Part shown: one piece after another, positions 1 through 7,765 of the stretch | Layout of the letters: every line of letters begins with the position of its first letter | Position numbering within the stretch: the first letter of the stretch is position 1 | Assembly (NCBI GenBank): GCA_022573975.1 | Contig: JACZSY010000012.1 | Location: 1 to 33,228, forward strand | Source of the DNA: SAR324 cluster bacterium | Lineage (GTDB): Bacteria > SAR324 > JACQKK01 | DNA: 33,228 bases | Direction: 5' to 3' | Made by a program: the position numbers and the translations under genes | The notes under the pieces: generated by a model | What the model was told of the DNA's origin: nothing | The model's input: the letters and a program-made list of their open reading frames with translations, nothing else | Database searches by the model: none

Positions 1-520
1 CCCCATAGAATAAATTGCCCACCATATTCGCCATCTCGGCCGCGGTGAAGGGGCCCAGCCCGCCCAGCATGGCGGAGGCTTCCTCGGCCACCCGGGTCAG
101 CAAATCGAACCACCCCCCCCTCATTTTTTGTATCTCGGCCGCGATCTCCGGATCGCTCCAGCCCGCAGTGGTCATTTCCAGCAACACCCGCACGTAGCCC
201 GATTCCAGATCCACGTCGAGAAAATCGCAGGCGATTTCCCAACGCTTCCACAAGGGCAGCCGCTCCCCAAACATTTCGGTCTGCCGTTCCAGCAGACGCT
301 CGTTCTGCCGGGCCAAAAGGGCCAGCACCAGATTCTTCTTGGTGCCGAAGTGATAATGGATCTGGCTCAACGGCACTTCCGCCATTTCGGCCACCTTGCG
401 GGTGGACAGCCCCGCGTAGCCATACCTGCGCAGGCAGGCTTCCGTGGCCGCCAGCAGTTTCCGGGCCGTGTCGCTTGGCTCGCTATGCGGAGCGGGTTTT
501 TTCGCCCTTGCCTGAGACAT
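1..520 (-). CDS. TetR/AcrR family transcriptional regulator (partial, cut by window start)
   Basis: Reading leftwards from the ATG at 518-520, the frame stays open to the window edge, giving at least 173 residues; the C-terminus lies outside. The N-terminal part (about residues 19-68) is a TetR helix-turn-helix containing STRKVAEMAEVPLSQIHYHF, the signature of the recognition helix and the following Tyr/Phe. The rest is helical and should form the ligand-binding and dimer domain; the ligand cannot be told. An AAGG purine run lies just upstream of the start. A 29-bp imperfect palindrome (542-570) lies 22 bp before the start codon, so autorepression is likely. The SDR gene upstream on the same strand is a plausible co-regulated target. 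Family assignment is firm; function is not known. Confidence 0.9.
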   Translation of the reverse strand, partial: MSQARAKKPAPHSEPSDTARKLLAATEACLRRYGYAGLSTRKVAEMAEVPLSQIHYHFGTKKNLVLALLARQNERLLERQTEMFGERLPLWKRWEIACDFLDVDLESGYVRVLLEMTTAGWSDPEIAAEIQKMRGGWFDLLTRVAEEASAMLGGLGPFTAAEMANMVGNLFYG

Positions 521-541
521 CTTGTAACCTTGTGGAAAATT

Positions 542-570
542 TCGGTCGACCGATTCATTCGGTCGTTCGA
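542..570. promoter_or_regulatory. Palindromic operator, probably for the adjacent TetR regulator
   Basis: The core is a perfect 7-bp inverted repeat, CGACCGA-N5-TCGGTCG (547-565). It extends to a 29-bp palindrome with 10 of 12 positions per arm matching. It lies immediately upstream of the TetR start and downstream of the SDR gene. Size, symmetry and position are those of a TetR-family operator. That this protein binds it is inference. Confidence 0.65.
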
Positions 571-700
571 CCAATTAATGGAAGATCCAATCGAGCCTGT
601 CAACCTTTTTTTCAGGATGTTTTGTGATCGAGAGAAAACACCGCAGCCTGGCAGGGTCGGATTTTGGGCATCCTCTCCCATTTTGCCCCTCGCCAAAAAA

Positions 701-1492
701 TCAAAACAGGGCGTAGGCGCCGTCGATGACGAAGGTGTCGCCGCTGTGGTAGGCCGAGGCGTCGGAGGTGAGGTAGCAGGCGATGCCGGCGAAGTCGTCG
801 CCGGTGCCCCAGCGCTTCATGGGCACTCGGGTGAGCACTTTTTCCTGCACGGCCTTGAGAGCGAAAAAATCGCGGGTCATGGCGGACTCGATCCAGCCGG
901 GGACGATGGCGTTGGCGCGGATGCCCTTGCGGCCGTACTCGACGGCGAGGCTCTTGATCAGGGAGATCAGGCCCCCTTTCGAGGCGGCGTAGTGCTGGCC
1001 CCGGGGGGCGCCCTCCATGGCGGAAAGGCTGGCCGTGCCCACCAGGGAGCCGCCCTGGCCGCGCTCCATCATATGGCGCACGGCGGCGCGGAGGGTGAAG
1101 AAGGCCCCTTCCAGGTTGATGTTCATCACCCTCCGCCATTCCTCTGTTGTCATCTCGGCGAAGGACTTGCGGCGGCCGCTGCCGATTCCGGCGTTGGCGA
1201 AGCAGGCGTCCACCTTGCCCAGCGCGTCCACGGTTTCGGCGAATCCCCGCTCCACGGCGTCCTCGTCGCCCACGTCGCATTGCAGCGCCATCACCTGTCC
1301 AGGGGTGGCCGCTCCTTTGGCCGCGTCTCGCAGTTGCTCCAGGGCGGCGGCGTTCTTGTCCGGGTTGGTGCCCCAGATGCACACGCCCGCCCCGGCGGCG
1401 GCCAGGCCCTTGGCCATGCCCAGGCCGATGCCGCTGTTGCCGCCGGTGACCAGGGCGGCCTTGCCGCTCAAATCGAAGGCATGTCCGGACAT
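701..1492 (-). CDS. Short-chain dehydrogenase/reductase (SDR), classical type
   Basis: This is a 263-residue NAD(P)-dependent oxidoreductase with the usual length of classical SDRs. It shows the nucleotide-binding TGGNSGIG motif (residues 16-23), NAG (100-102), the catalytic Ser155 and the YAASK motif with Tyr168 and Lys172. The C-terminal DGAYALF is also typical. The substrate cannot be told; relatives include gluconate, acetoacetyl-CoA and sugar-alcohol dehydrogenases. The start chosen is the ATG at 1490-1492 because the fold begins right after it (FDLSGKAALVTGG); an upstream in-frame extension to 1552 has no SDR-like sequence. It lies upstream of the TetR gene in the same direction, with about 180 bp between, and may be controlled by it. 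Confidence 0.9.
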   Translation of the reverse strand: MSGHAFDLSGKAALVTGGNSGIGLGMAKGLAAAGAGVCIWGTNPDKNAAALEQLRDAAKGAATPGQVMALQCDVGDEDAVERGFAETVDALGKVDACFANAGIGSGRRKSFAEMTTEEWRRVMNINLEGAFFTLRAAVRHMMERGQGGSLVGTASLSAMEGAPRGQHYAASKGGLISLIKSLAVEYGRKGIRANAIVPGWIESAMTRDFFALKAVQEKVLTRVPMKRWGTGDDFAGIACYLTSDASAYHSGDTFVIDGAYALF

Positions 1493-1592
1493 GGGAGTTC
1501 CGTTGTGAGATGGGGAAACCGGATCGGGCGGTGGCTTCGGCCCTTGTTCCACCGGCGGGTCATTGCACTGTCAGGAGGCTTCCGCACCCTCC

Positions 1593-3533
1593 TCAGGTGG
1601 CTTCCACACGGTGTCTGAGGCGGTCCCGCTGTTCCTCGGTGATGACGTCCACCATGCGCGCCGCGACCGGCTTTGACACTCGGATGTCGGGGATCTTGTC
1701 CGCCATCCCCAGGGTGCCCATTCTGTCCTGGAGTTGGGAGAGGCATTTGTCCTGGCGCAGGTAGTCCTCGTAGAACTGAAAGCGCTGGCCCATGGTGTTG
1801 TTGATGTTCTCCCACCGCTTCTGGCTGCGCTGAAAAGCGAATTTCAGGATTTGCGTCTGCGTTTCCACCAGCCGCATGGCGCTGCCGTTTTGGGGATTGA
1901 AATAGAGGGCCTCCGAATTGAGTTCGATGGATTGTTCCAGATTGGCGTAATCGATCAACAATTCGCCGCTGTTTTTGCTCTGCAGCAGGGAGAGGGAGGT
2001 GAACGCATGGGAGATGTAAAACAACAGGGCCGAATGCACCTCGTTGCTTTCCAAATCCTTGATGAATTCCTCATCCTTGAGCCGCAGGGCGGTGCGGTAG
2101 GTGTCCAGATAGGCGATGGAATACTCGTGGGCGTTGAGGATGTACAGGGTTTTCAACTCCTGTAGCATTTGCCGCACCTTGGTCAACTCCCCGCCCGTGC
2201 AGAATTCGGCCAGCAGCACCCATTGCACGATTTCCGGGTTCAACATCTCGCCATTGGCTTGATGGTCCAGAAAAGCCAGATTGCGGAAGGCCTGGTTGTT
2301 CAGTTTCGATAAATCATGATCGAAGGTTTCCAGGTACATCTTGAACAGCGTGTCCCTTTGGTTCATGTCGTCGAGATAATGGAACGCCACCAGCAGATTG
2401 ATGTAGGCTTGGTGGTAGCCTTTTTGCAGCACCAACGCCCTCATCAATCCGCTGATTCCGTTGCTCAGCAACCCATGGCGGAATTCCACCGATTGGCGCT
2501 GGGAGAGCAGCGCTTTCAAATATGAAGTCCCCAGCATGAAGGGAATATCCGGGAATGTGTCATGCTGGTACTGACGCAATTGCTTGTCTTCGGGGCGAAG
2601 CTGAGAGCTGGATTTCAGGGTGCGGATGAGGGCGCTCACCGTGTCTTCGGGATTGTCCTCCAGAAAATTGAGGATGCCCAGTTGCAGCAGATGTCCGGTG
2701 TACTTGCGAAAATCCTTTTCCTTGCGGGCCTGGGCGATTTGCAGATTGGCGGTCTTCATCGCCGCTTCCAACTGGGAATGACCGATCCCCCGTGGCGGGG
2801 CGATGTCCGTGGCGATATGCACCGATTGCGGGATATTGCGGGCCACGAAGCGTTCGATGTTGTAAATATTGGCGATCAGGAACTTTTCCACTTTTTCCTG
2901 GGAGGACACCACCACATGATTTTCCGCGATGAATTTCTTGGCGCGGATGATGCCCGAGGCCAGGGTCAACTCTTCCTTGATCCGCTCCAGGATTTCGGCC
3001 AGGGGCACCATCCGGTGTTCCTGCACCCGGTCCTTGTAGAACATGACCGTCTGGTCCTTGTAGATCGGGAAGAGGGGTATGACGCCGCTGTACCAGGCGG
3101 AGGGAAGCGGCTCGAAAGTCACCGGAAAATTTTTCAGCAGGGTTTCGCAGATGGAAAGCGCCCGGGCGTCCTGATCGTTGTAGATGTTGCTGGATTTCTG
3201 GGTCTCCCGCGCCGCCATGTATTGCAGCCCGGATTGATGCATCAGCAGGTCCACCTCCAGGCGCAGGGCCATGGTGAAAAAAACCCGGTCCTCCCGGAAA
3301 CGCTTGACCTCCTGAAGGATGCCCGTGGCCTGCCGAATGATCCGCGAAATATCCAACTGCTGGGATTCGGCGGAATTGTAATAGGCGAAGGCGGCCTGGG
3401 TGAGGCGGATCAGGTAGCGGTCCCTTGAATTCGACGGCGCTTCGTCGGCCATCTCCTGCAACAACTGCTGAGACCGCCTGTCGAACAGGAAAAGCGTTTC
3501 GGCGTCTTCAATGGCCTTCTCAAATTCCATCAT
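1593..3533 (-). CDS. Large all-helical protein of unknown function (TPR-like)
   Basis: A 646-residue protein with no signal peptide or membrane segment, so probably cytoplasmic. It is almost entirely amphipathic helix, with several stretches that look like degenerate tetratricopeptide pairs (for example around residues 385-440, GLMRALVLQKGYHQAYINLL). I see no catalytic motif, nucleotide-binding loop or metal-ligand cluster. It starts with two Met codons (3533 or 3530). An AGGAG sequence lies about 15 nt upstream, which is a long spacing. Codon use resembles that of its neighbours, so it is a real gene. It might be a scaffold or a lineage-specific protein; I do not recognise the family. Confidence 0.8.
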   Translation of the reverse strand: MMEFEKAIEDAETLFLFDRRSQQLLQEMADEAPSNSRDRYLIRLTQAAFAYYNSAESQQLDISRIIRQATGILQEVKRFREDRVFFTMALRLEVDLLMHQSGLQYMAARETQKSSNIYNDQDARALSICETLLKNFPVTFEPLPSAWYSGVIPLFPIYKDQTVMFYKDRVQEHRMVPLAEILERIKEELTLASGIIRAKKFIAENHVVVSSQEKVEKFLIANIYNIERFVARNIPQSVHIATDIAPPRGIGHSQLEAAMKTANLQIAQARKEKDFRKYTGHLLQLGILNFLEDNPEDTVSALIRTLKSSSQLRPEDKQLRQYQHDTFPDIPFMLGTSYLKALLSQRQSVEFRHGLLSNGISGLMRALVLQKGYHQAYINLLVAFHYLDDMNQRDTLFKMYLETFDHDLSKLNNQAFRNLAFLDHQANGEMLNPEIVQWVLLAEFCTGGELTKVRQMLQELKTLYILNAHEYSIAYLDTYRTALRLKDEEFIKDLESNEVHSALLFYISHAFTSLSLLQSKNSGELLIDYANLEQSIELNSEALYFNPQNGSAMRLVETQTQILKFAFQRSQKRWENINNTMGQRFQFYEDYLRQDKCLSQLQDRMGTLGMADKIPDIRVSKPVAARMVDVITEEQRDRLRHRVEAT

Positions 3534-3557
3534 GGTGTTATCGTGCGCTCCTTACTA

Positions 3558-3593
3558 TGCTGTCACGGACCTGTGCTGTCACGGACCTGTGCT
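3558..3593. repeat. Tandem repeat, 16-bp unit, 2 copies plus 4 bp
   Basis: The unit TGCTGTCACGGACCTG occurs twice without mismatch (3558-3573, 3574-3589), followed by TGCT. It lies just upstream of the start of the minus-strand helical protein, so it is in its leader or promoter. Confidence 0.95.
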
Positions 3594-3686
3594 TTGATGG
3601 ATGGCCCTGGCGAATATCCCGCCGGCCGCTGGCTTCGGTCGTGGCGTGTTGGTAAGCTTGAGGCAGACCGCCTTGAGCGCCGTACC

Positions 3687-3732
3687 ATCGCCCTCAAGGG
3701 CCATTTCATCGCCCTCAAGGGCCATTTCATCG
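3687..3732. repeat. Tandem repeat, 21-bp unit, 2 copies plus 4 bp
   Basis: Two identical 21-bp copies (3687-3707 and 3708-3728) beginning ATCGCCCTCAAGG are followed by ATCG. Each contains the small palindrome CCCTCAAGGG. The position is mid-intergenic. Confidence 0.95.
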
Positions 3733-4009
3733 TGGCCGGCGGGTTGTCAATGACCGCTGGGCCGTCCATCGCCGCTGGATGCTTCCCTGCCCCGGCGCAT
3801 TTTTTCGATGGCGCGCCTTCCGCCCCTCCGGAAAGGGCAATTTAATGAAATGTTTACGCCCATCGCGAAAAGATGACAACCACTTGACGTTTCCCGGCCC
3901 CGGCCGGCGGAAATCCAGGCGCCTCCCCGCCCCCCCGCGGAAGCGCCCTGGATGGCCCGCCCGCCCCCAGGCGTCCGCCCCCTGGAGCGCGGGCATCGCG
4001 GCAGTGCCG

Positions 4010-4681
4010 ATGCGGATTTTGGCGGCCGGATGGGAGGTGTTTTTGCTGGTGTTTTTGCTGGTGGTATTTTCCGTGGTGGCGGCGGGATTGACCGCGCCTG
4101 GCGCGTTGGCCGGAGAAGCGGAGCGGGAACTGTTGCAACGGCTGAAAAAAGGCGGCGTGGAACAACGGCGCCAAGCCCTGATGGGGTTGGGGCGCCAGGG
4201 CGGCGGCGCCGCCGTGCCGGCCCTGGTGGAGGCGTTGCGGGACTTCGACCCGGTCAGCCGCGCCCTGGCCGAGCAGTCGCTGTGGTCCATCTGGATGCGC
4301 TCGGGGGATGCCCAAGTGGATGCGTTGCTGCAAAATGGCGCGCGGTTGTTGGCGGAAGGGGAACTGGGAAAGGCCGTCGAGGCTTTCGACAGGGTGATTC
4401 GGCTGCGGCCCGGCTTCGCCGAGGGGTACAACAAGCGCGCCACGGCCATGTACCACCTGGGACGGTTCCAGCAATCCCTGGACGACATCGCCGAAACCCT
4501 GCGCCGCAATCCCTATCACTTCGGGGCGCTCAGCGGCGCGGGATTGTGCATGCTGGGCCTGGAGCGTCCGCGCGAGGCCATGAACTACTTCCTGCGCGCC
4601 TTGCGCATCAATCCGAACATGAAAGGCATCGTCGAGTTGAAAAAACGGGTGGAAGGCCTGCTGCGCAAGCCAATGACCTGA
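4010..4681 (+). CDS. Exported HEAT-repeat and TPR protein
   Basis: From the ATG at 4010 this is a 223-residue protein. It opens with a long hydrophobic segment (residues 8-28) and an ALA-GEAE site that fits signal peptidase I cleavage near residue 34, so it should be periplasmic or membrane-anchored. Residues about 38-90 look like a HEAT-type helical pair (RRQALMGLGRQGGGAAVPALVEALRD). Residues about 100-210 form roughly three tetratricopeptide repeats (LLAEGELGKAVEAFDRVIRLRPGFAEGYNKRA...). Such proteins act as protein-protein scaffolds; the partner is unknown. The frame is open further upstream, with possible starts at 3845 and 3779; I prefer 4010 because it places the signal peptide at the N-terminus. 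Part of the hydrophobic core is encoded by a 12-bp tandem repeat. Confidence 0.75.
   Translation: MRILAAGWEVFLLVFLLVVFSVVAAGLTAPGALAGEAERELLQRLKKGGVEQRRQALMGLGRQGGGAAVPALVEALRDFDPVSRALAEQSLWSIWMRSGDAQVDALLQNGARLLAEGELGKAVEAFDRVIRLRPGFAEGYNKRATAMYHLGRFQQSLDDIAETLRRNPYHFGALSGAGLCMLGLERPREAMNYFLRALRINPNMKGIVELKKRVEGLLRKPMT
4037..4072. repeat. 12-bp tandem repeat inside a signal-peptide region
   Basis: GTGTTTTTGCTG occurs twice exactly (4037-4048, 4049-4060), followed by a degenerate third unit GTGGTATTTTCC. In the gene's frame it encodes a repeated Val/Phe/Leu-rich tract (VFLLVFLLVVF), the hydrophobic core of the signal peptide. It does not change frame. Confidence 0.9.
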
Positions 4682-4771
4682 TACGGTTCCCGGGCTGCTC
4701 CCGCGGCGGTTTCCGGACAGAATGAATCCCATCGCCCAGAAACGAATCCCCGCAATTGGGCCTGATTCCAA

Positions 4772-5764
4772 TCAAAAGCGGAAAATTTCCGCCCTTCTTC
4801 TGTCCAGCCGGGTGAGGCCCTCCCGGCTGGCGATATGGAGCGCCTCGGCGAACTCCCCGGACCGGGGCCGGCGGTTCAATTCCGGGTGATCGGCCGCCTT
4901 GTGATCGGGCCGGTATTGCTCCATCAGGTTGACCCAGCTGCGGGGCGAAAGCCGGGAGGCCACCCAGCGCAGGATGGCCCGCGTGTCCTCCAGGGCGCCG
5001 GGCATCACCAGATGGCGGAGCAACAGGCCCCGCCTGGCCATTCCCTGGCCGTCCAATTCCAGCTCGCCCACCTGGCGGTGCATCTCCGCGATGGCGGCCC
5101 GGGCCACCTCCGGGTAGTCCCTGGCCCGCAGGTAGGCGAAAGCTTTCTGCTCATCCCAGTATTTGAAATCGGGCAGGTAGATATCCACCAGCCCGTCCAT
5201 CAACTCCAGGCTGGAGAGGGCGTCGTAGGCGGATGTGTTGTAGACCAGCGGCAGCCGCAGGCCCCCCTCGATGGCCTCGGGCAGGGCTTCCACGATCTGC
5301 GGCGCCACGTGCTCGGGCGTCACGAAATTGATGTTGTGACAACCCATGCCTTGCAGTTTCAGCATCAGACCGGCCAACTGGGAGGCCGTCACCTCCCGCC
5401 CGGCGGTCTTGTCCTGGCTGATGTCCCAGTTCTGGCAGAACACGCAGCGCAGGTTGCAGCGGGCGAAGAAGATCGTGCCCGATCCCGCATGGCCGCGCAG
5501 GCAGTCCTCCTCCCCGTGATGGGGGAAGGCGCTGCTCACCGCGGCGTGCCGGCCCGTATGACAGGCCGCCGTGCGCCCCGCCATGCGGTCGATTCCGCAA
5601 TCCCGGGGGCAGGCCCGGCAGGCCCGCAACTCCTCCCGCGCCCGCGCCACCTTCTCCGCCAAAGCCCCCGAGCGCCAGGTTTCCAGGTAGACGGGTTCGA
5701 AATGCGCGGGTGCTTGGCTGGCGGGGCCCTGCCGGTTCGGTGTTGGATTGGTTGCGAAACGCAT
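4772..5764 (-). CDS. PflA-like radical SAM protein (COG1313/PflX type)
   Basis: A 330-residue iron-sulphur protein. The radical SAM motif CNLRCVFC (Cys103, Cys107, Cys110) binds the [4Fe-4S] cluster that cleaves S-adenosylmethionine. Upstream is a second cysteine set, CRACPRDC plus Cys68, characteristic of the PflX/COG1313 branch, which resembles pyruvate-formate-lyase activating enzyme. The physiological substrate of this branch is not established. The ATG at 5764 has a strong AGGGGAGG ribosome site 5 nt away. No glycyl-radical enzyme is visible nearby. It converges with the HEAT/TPR gene and is divergent from the HTH-metallopeptidase gene. Confidence 0.9.
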   Translation of the reverse strand: MRFATNPTPNRQGPASQAPAHFEPVYLETWRSGALAEKVARAREELRACRACPRDCGIDRMAGRTAACHTGRHAAVSSAFPHHGEEDCLRGHAGSGTIFFARCNLRCVFCQNWDISQDKTAGREVTASQLAGLMLKLQGMGCHNINFVTPEHVAPQIVEALPEAIEGGLRLPLVYNTSAYDALSSLELMDGLVDIYLPDFKYWDEQKAFAYLRARDYPEVARAAIAEMHRQVGELELDGQGMARRGLLLRHLVMPGALEDTRAILRWVASRLSPRSWVNLMEQYRPDHKAADHPELNRRPRSGEFAEALHIASREGLTRLDRRRAEIFRF

Positions 5765-5900
5765 CGTTGCCTCCCCTGGGGAATGCGGGATTCTATCACG
5801 TTCCTCGTTCGATCACACATCCCTGATGCTTCCTGAATGGCTCAATTTTGGGCCGAAATAGCCCAAATCAAATTATTTTTTCGGAAAATGGGAAATTAAT

Positions 5901-5928
5901 TTGACAATGTCAGAATAAATGATATAGT
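5901..5928 (+). promoter_or_regulatory. Sigma-70-type promoter of the HTH-metallopeptidase/PIN module
   Basis: TTGACA (5901-5906) is a perfect -35 box, separated by 16 bp from TATAGT (5923-5928). The surrounding DNA is much more AT-rich than the genes. It would start transcription about 55-60 nt before the ATG at 5993. Confidence 0.7.
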
Positions 5929-5940
5929 AAATCTGACATT
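5906..5940. promoter_or_regulatory. Perfect 9-bp inverted repeat overlapping the promoter (operator)
   Basis: AATGTCAGA (5906-5914) and TCTGACATT (5932-5940) are exact inverted copies separated by 17 bp. They bracket the -10 box, with centre-to-centre spacing of about two and a half helical turns. This is the expected layout for autorepression by the HTH protein encoded just downstream. Binding is inference. Confidence 0.7.
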
Positions 5941-5992
5941 ATTTCCAAATGTATTTTTTTTCCAACCCAACCATGAAATCCGGTCAAAGACG

Positions 5993-7153
5993 ATGAATGC
6001 TCCGATCCCAATGGAGAGCCGCGAGCTGGGCGAAAGGCTCAAGGCGGCCCGGTCCCGCGCCGGACTGACCCAGGGGCGCGCGGCGGATCGGCTGGGTCTG
6101 GCCCGCACCACCCTGGTCGCCATCGAAAAGGGCCAACGGCCGGTCAAAGCGGAGGAAATCCGGAGTCTCACCATGCTGTACGGCGTGTCTGTGAATTCAT
6201 TGCTGCGTCCATCGGCGGTTCACGTGGAACTGGTTCCCCATTTCCGCGGCCTGAAAGGAGCAAACGACGATGCGGTGGCGGACGCCACGCGGTTATTGAA
6301 CGATCTGGCGGCGGCGGAGGTGGAACTGGAACAGATGCTGGGCAAACCGCTCAGCACGGCCTACCCGCCGGAACGTCCCATTCTCGCCGGCGAGGTCAAG
6401 GAGCAGGCGGAAGAGGCCGCCATGGAATTGAGGCACCGTCTCGGCATCGGGCTGGCCCCGGTGAACGACATGATCAGCCTGCTGGAACTCGAAATCGGAA
6501 TTCGCGTATTCGTGAGGCCCCTCGGTGACGGTAGGATCTCCGGCCTCTTCGCCTATCACGACCAGATAGGGGCATGCATTCTCATCAACAAGAATCACCC
6601 CAGGGAACGCCGCGCCCTGACCGGGGCGCATGAGTTGGGGCATTTTGTGTCCAACCGCAGGGATCCGGATGTGTTCATTGAGGATGGAAAGGAAAATTCG
6701 AAGGAAGAAAGATTCGCCACCGCTTTTGGATTGGCCTTTTTGCTGCCGGCGATTTTGGTGCGGAAACGTTTTGATGAATTCGTCACCGATGAAAAACATT
6801 TTTCGCCGAGACATTTGATTTTCATGGCCCACGCCTTACACGTTTCCACCGAAGCCATCTGCAGGCGGCTGGAGGATATGAAGCTGCTGCCTCGCGGAAA
6901 ATGGGAATCGTTGAAGGAACGCGGGTTTTCCGGTGAAATCGAGCGCCAGGCGCTGGGAGATCAACCCCAGGGCGAGGCTTCCGTGTTTCCACCCCGCATC
7001 CTTTACCTGGCCGCCGAGGCATTCGGGCGGGGGCTTGTCAGCGAAGGCCAGTTGGCGGGCATGTTGAGAATGAATCGCGTCGAAATTCGGGAAATGCTCG
7101 ATTTACTCGATTCCGGGAAATACGATGATGCCGAGTCCATCCCGGTTAAGTGA
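5993..7153 (+). CDS. XRE-type HTH protein fused to ImmA/IrrE-family metallopeptidase
   Basis: A 386-residue protein. Residues about 12-70 are an XRE helix-turn-helix (LKAARSRAGLTQGRAADRLGLARTTLVAIEKGQRPV). Residues about 135-260 form an ImmA/IrrE (COG2856) zinc peptidase domain with HELGH (His213, Glu214, His217) in the context TGAHELGHFVSN. The downstream EERFATAFGLAFLLP matches the usual third-ligand and LLxP region. The C-terminal 100 residues are helical and end in a second HTH-like stretch (VSEGQLAGMLRMNRVEIREML). Relatives cleave repressors (ImmA on ImmR, IrrE on DdrO) or act as antitoxin-like partners of PIN-type toxins. The PIN gene overlaps its 3' end by 29 bp. The protein probably autoregulates through the 5906-5940 repeat. 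The start is followed closely by another Met codon at 6011. Confidence 0.88.
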   Translation: MNAPIPMESRELGERLKAARSRAGLTQGRAADRLGLARTTLVAIEKGQRPVKAEEIRSLTMLYGVSVNSLLRPSAVHVELVPHFRGLKGANDDAVADATRLLNDLAAAEVELEQMLGKPLSTAYPPERPILAGEVKEQAEEAAMELRHRLGIGLAPVNDMISLLELEIGIRVFVRPLGDGRISGLFAYHDQIGACILINKNHPRERRALTGAHELGHFVSNRRDPDVFIEDGKENSKEERFATAFGLAFLLPAILVRKRFDEFVTDEKHFSPRHLIFMAHALHVSTEAICRRLEDMKLLPRGKWESLKERGFSGEIERQALGDQPQGEASVFPPRILYLAAEAFGRGLVSEGQLAGMLRMNRVEIREMLDLLDSGKYDDAESIPVK

Positions 7154-7733
7154 TGCCCAAAACCAACTCGTGCTGGATGCGAGTGTCCTGATCAATCTGC
7201 TGGGTACCGGGGAACCCGCGAAAATTCTTCGTGCGCTTGACCGGCGCATCATCGTGGAAGCGTACGCCTTGGGAGAAGTCACCATCGACCCTTCAACCAA
7301 TGGTTCCCCCGAACCTATCCTCAATTCAATGGCCTCAACAGGGCAGATCCATGCCGAACGGTTGTCATCGCGAGGTTTCGATCTTTTTCTTTCCTTGACC
7401 GGGGCGGAATTTCAGGCGGGTTTGGGGGATGGAGAGGCCGCGGTCATCGCACATGCGGTGGAAAACGGCGCGGCCGCCGTGTTGGATGATCGGAAAGCCA
7501 CCCGGACAGCAAGATCGAAATTTCCGCAACTCCCCATTTTCAATTCGCTCGATCTGCTGTCTCACGAAAATGTTCTTCAGCAATTCGGTGAGGAAGCGCT
7601 TGGTGACCTGATTTTCAAAGCGCTCCGTCATGCCCGCATGCGCGTTCCGCCGGATTATCTGGATTGGGTCGTTGCCCTCATCGGTGAGCACCGCGCCAGG
7701 GAGTGCCCCAGCATCAAGTGGTCCGGGAAATAG
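7125..7733 (+). CDS. PIN-domain nuclease-like protein (probable toxin)
   Basis: A 202-residue protein whose start (ATGATG at 7125/7128) lies inside the end of the HTH-metallopeptidase gene, implying translational coupling. It has the PIN-domain acidic pattern: LDASVLINLL (Asp18), an acidic residue near Glu45, GDGEAAVIAHA (Asp102/Glu104) and AVLDDRKA (Asp121/Asp122). These would coordinate Mg2+ for RNA cleavage, as in VapC-type toxins and DUF3368 relatives. The C-terminal 60 residues extend beyond the minimal PIN fold. Its role as the toxic partner of the upstream protein is inference from gene pairing, overlap and the shared regulated promoter. Confidence 0.8.
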   Translation: MMPSPSRLSDAQNQLVLDASVLINLLGTGEPAKILRALDRRIIVEAYALGEVTIDPSTNGSPEPILNSMASTGQIHAERLSSRGFDLFLSLTGAEFQAGLGDGEAAVIAHAVENGAAAVLDDRKATRTARSKFPQLPIFNSLDLLSHENVLQQFGEEALGDLIFKALRHARMRVPPDYLDWVVALIGEHRARECPSIKWSGK

Positions 7734-7743
7734 CCGGACCACT
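7717..7743 (+). terminator. Hairpin spanning the stop codon of the PIN gene
   Basis: AGTGGTCCGG (7717-7726) pairs perfectly with CCGGACCACT (7734-7743). The 7-nt loop contains the TAG stop codon. No T-run follows, so it is not a classical intrinsic terminator. It may stabilise the 3' end or separate the converging trpB2 transcript. Confidence 0.45.
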
Positions 7744-7765
7744 CGAAAGATTGCCTGGCGCCCCC

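Larger units (their letters stand above)
3534..4009. other. Divergent intergenic region with two tandem repeats
   Basis: This gap of 476 bp separates the helical protein (minus) from the HEAT/TPR protein (plus). It holds two separate tandem duplications, listed on their own. I see no convincing small gene. An in-frame ATG at 3845, preceded by GGAAAGGG, could start the downstream gene earlier, but the stretch it would add is Arg/Pro-rich with unusual codons. Confidence 0.5.
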
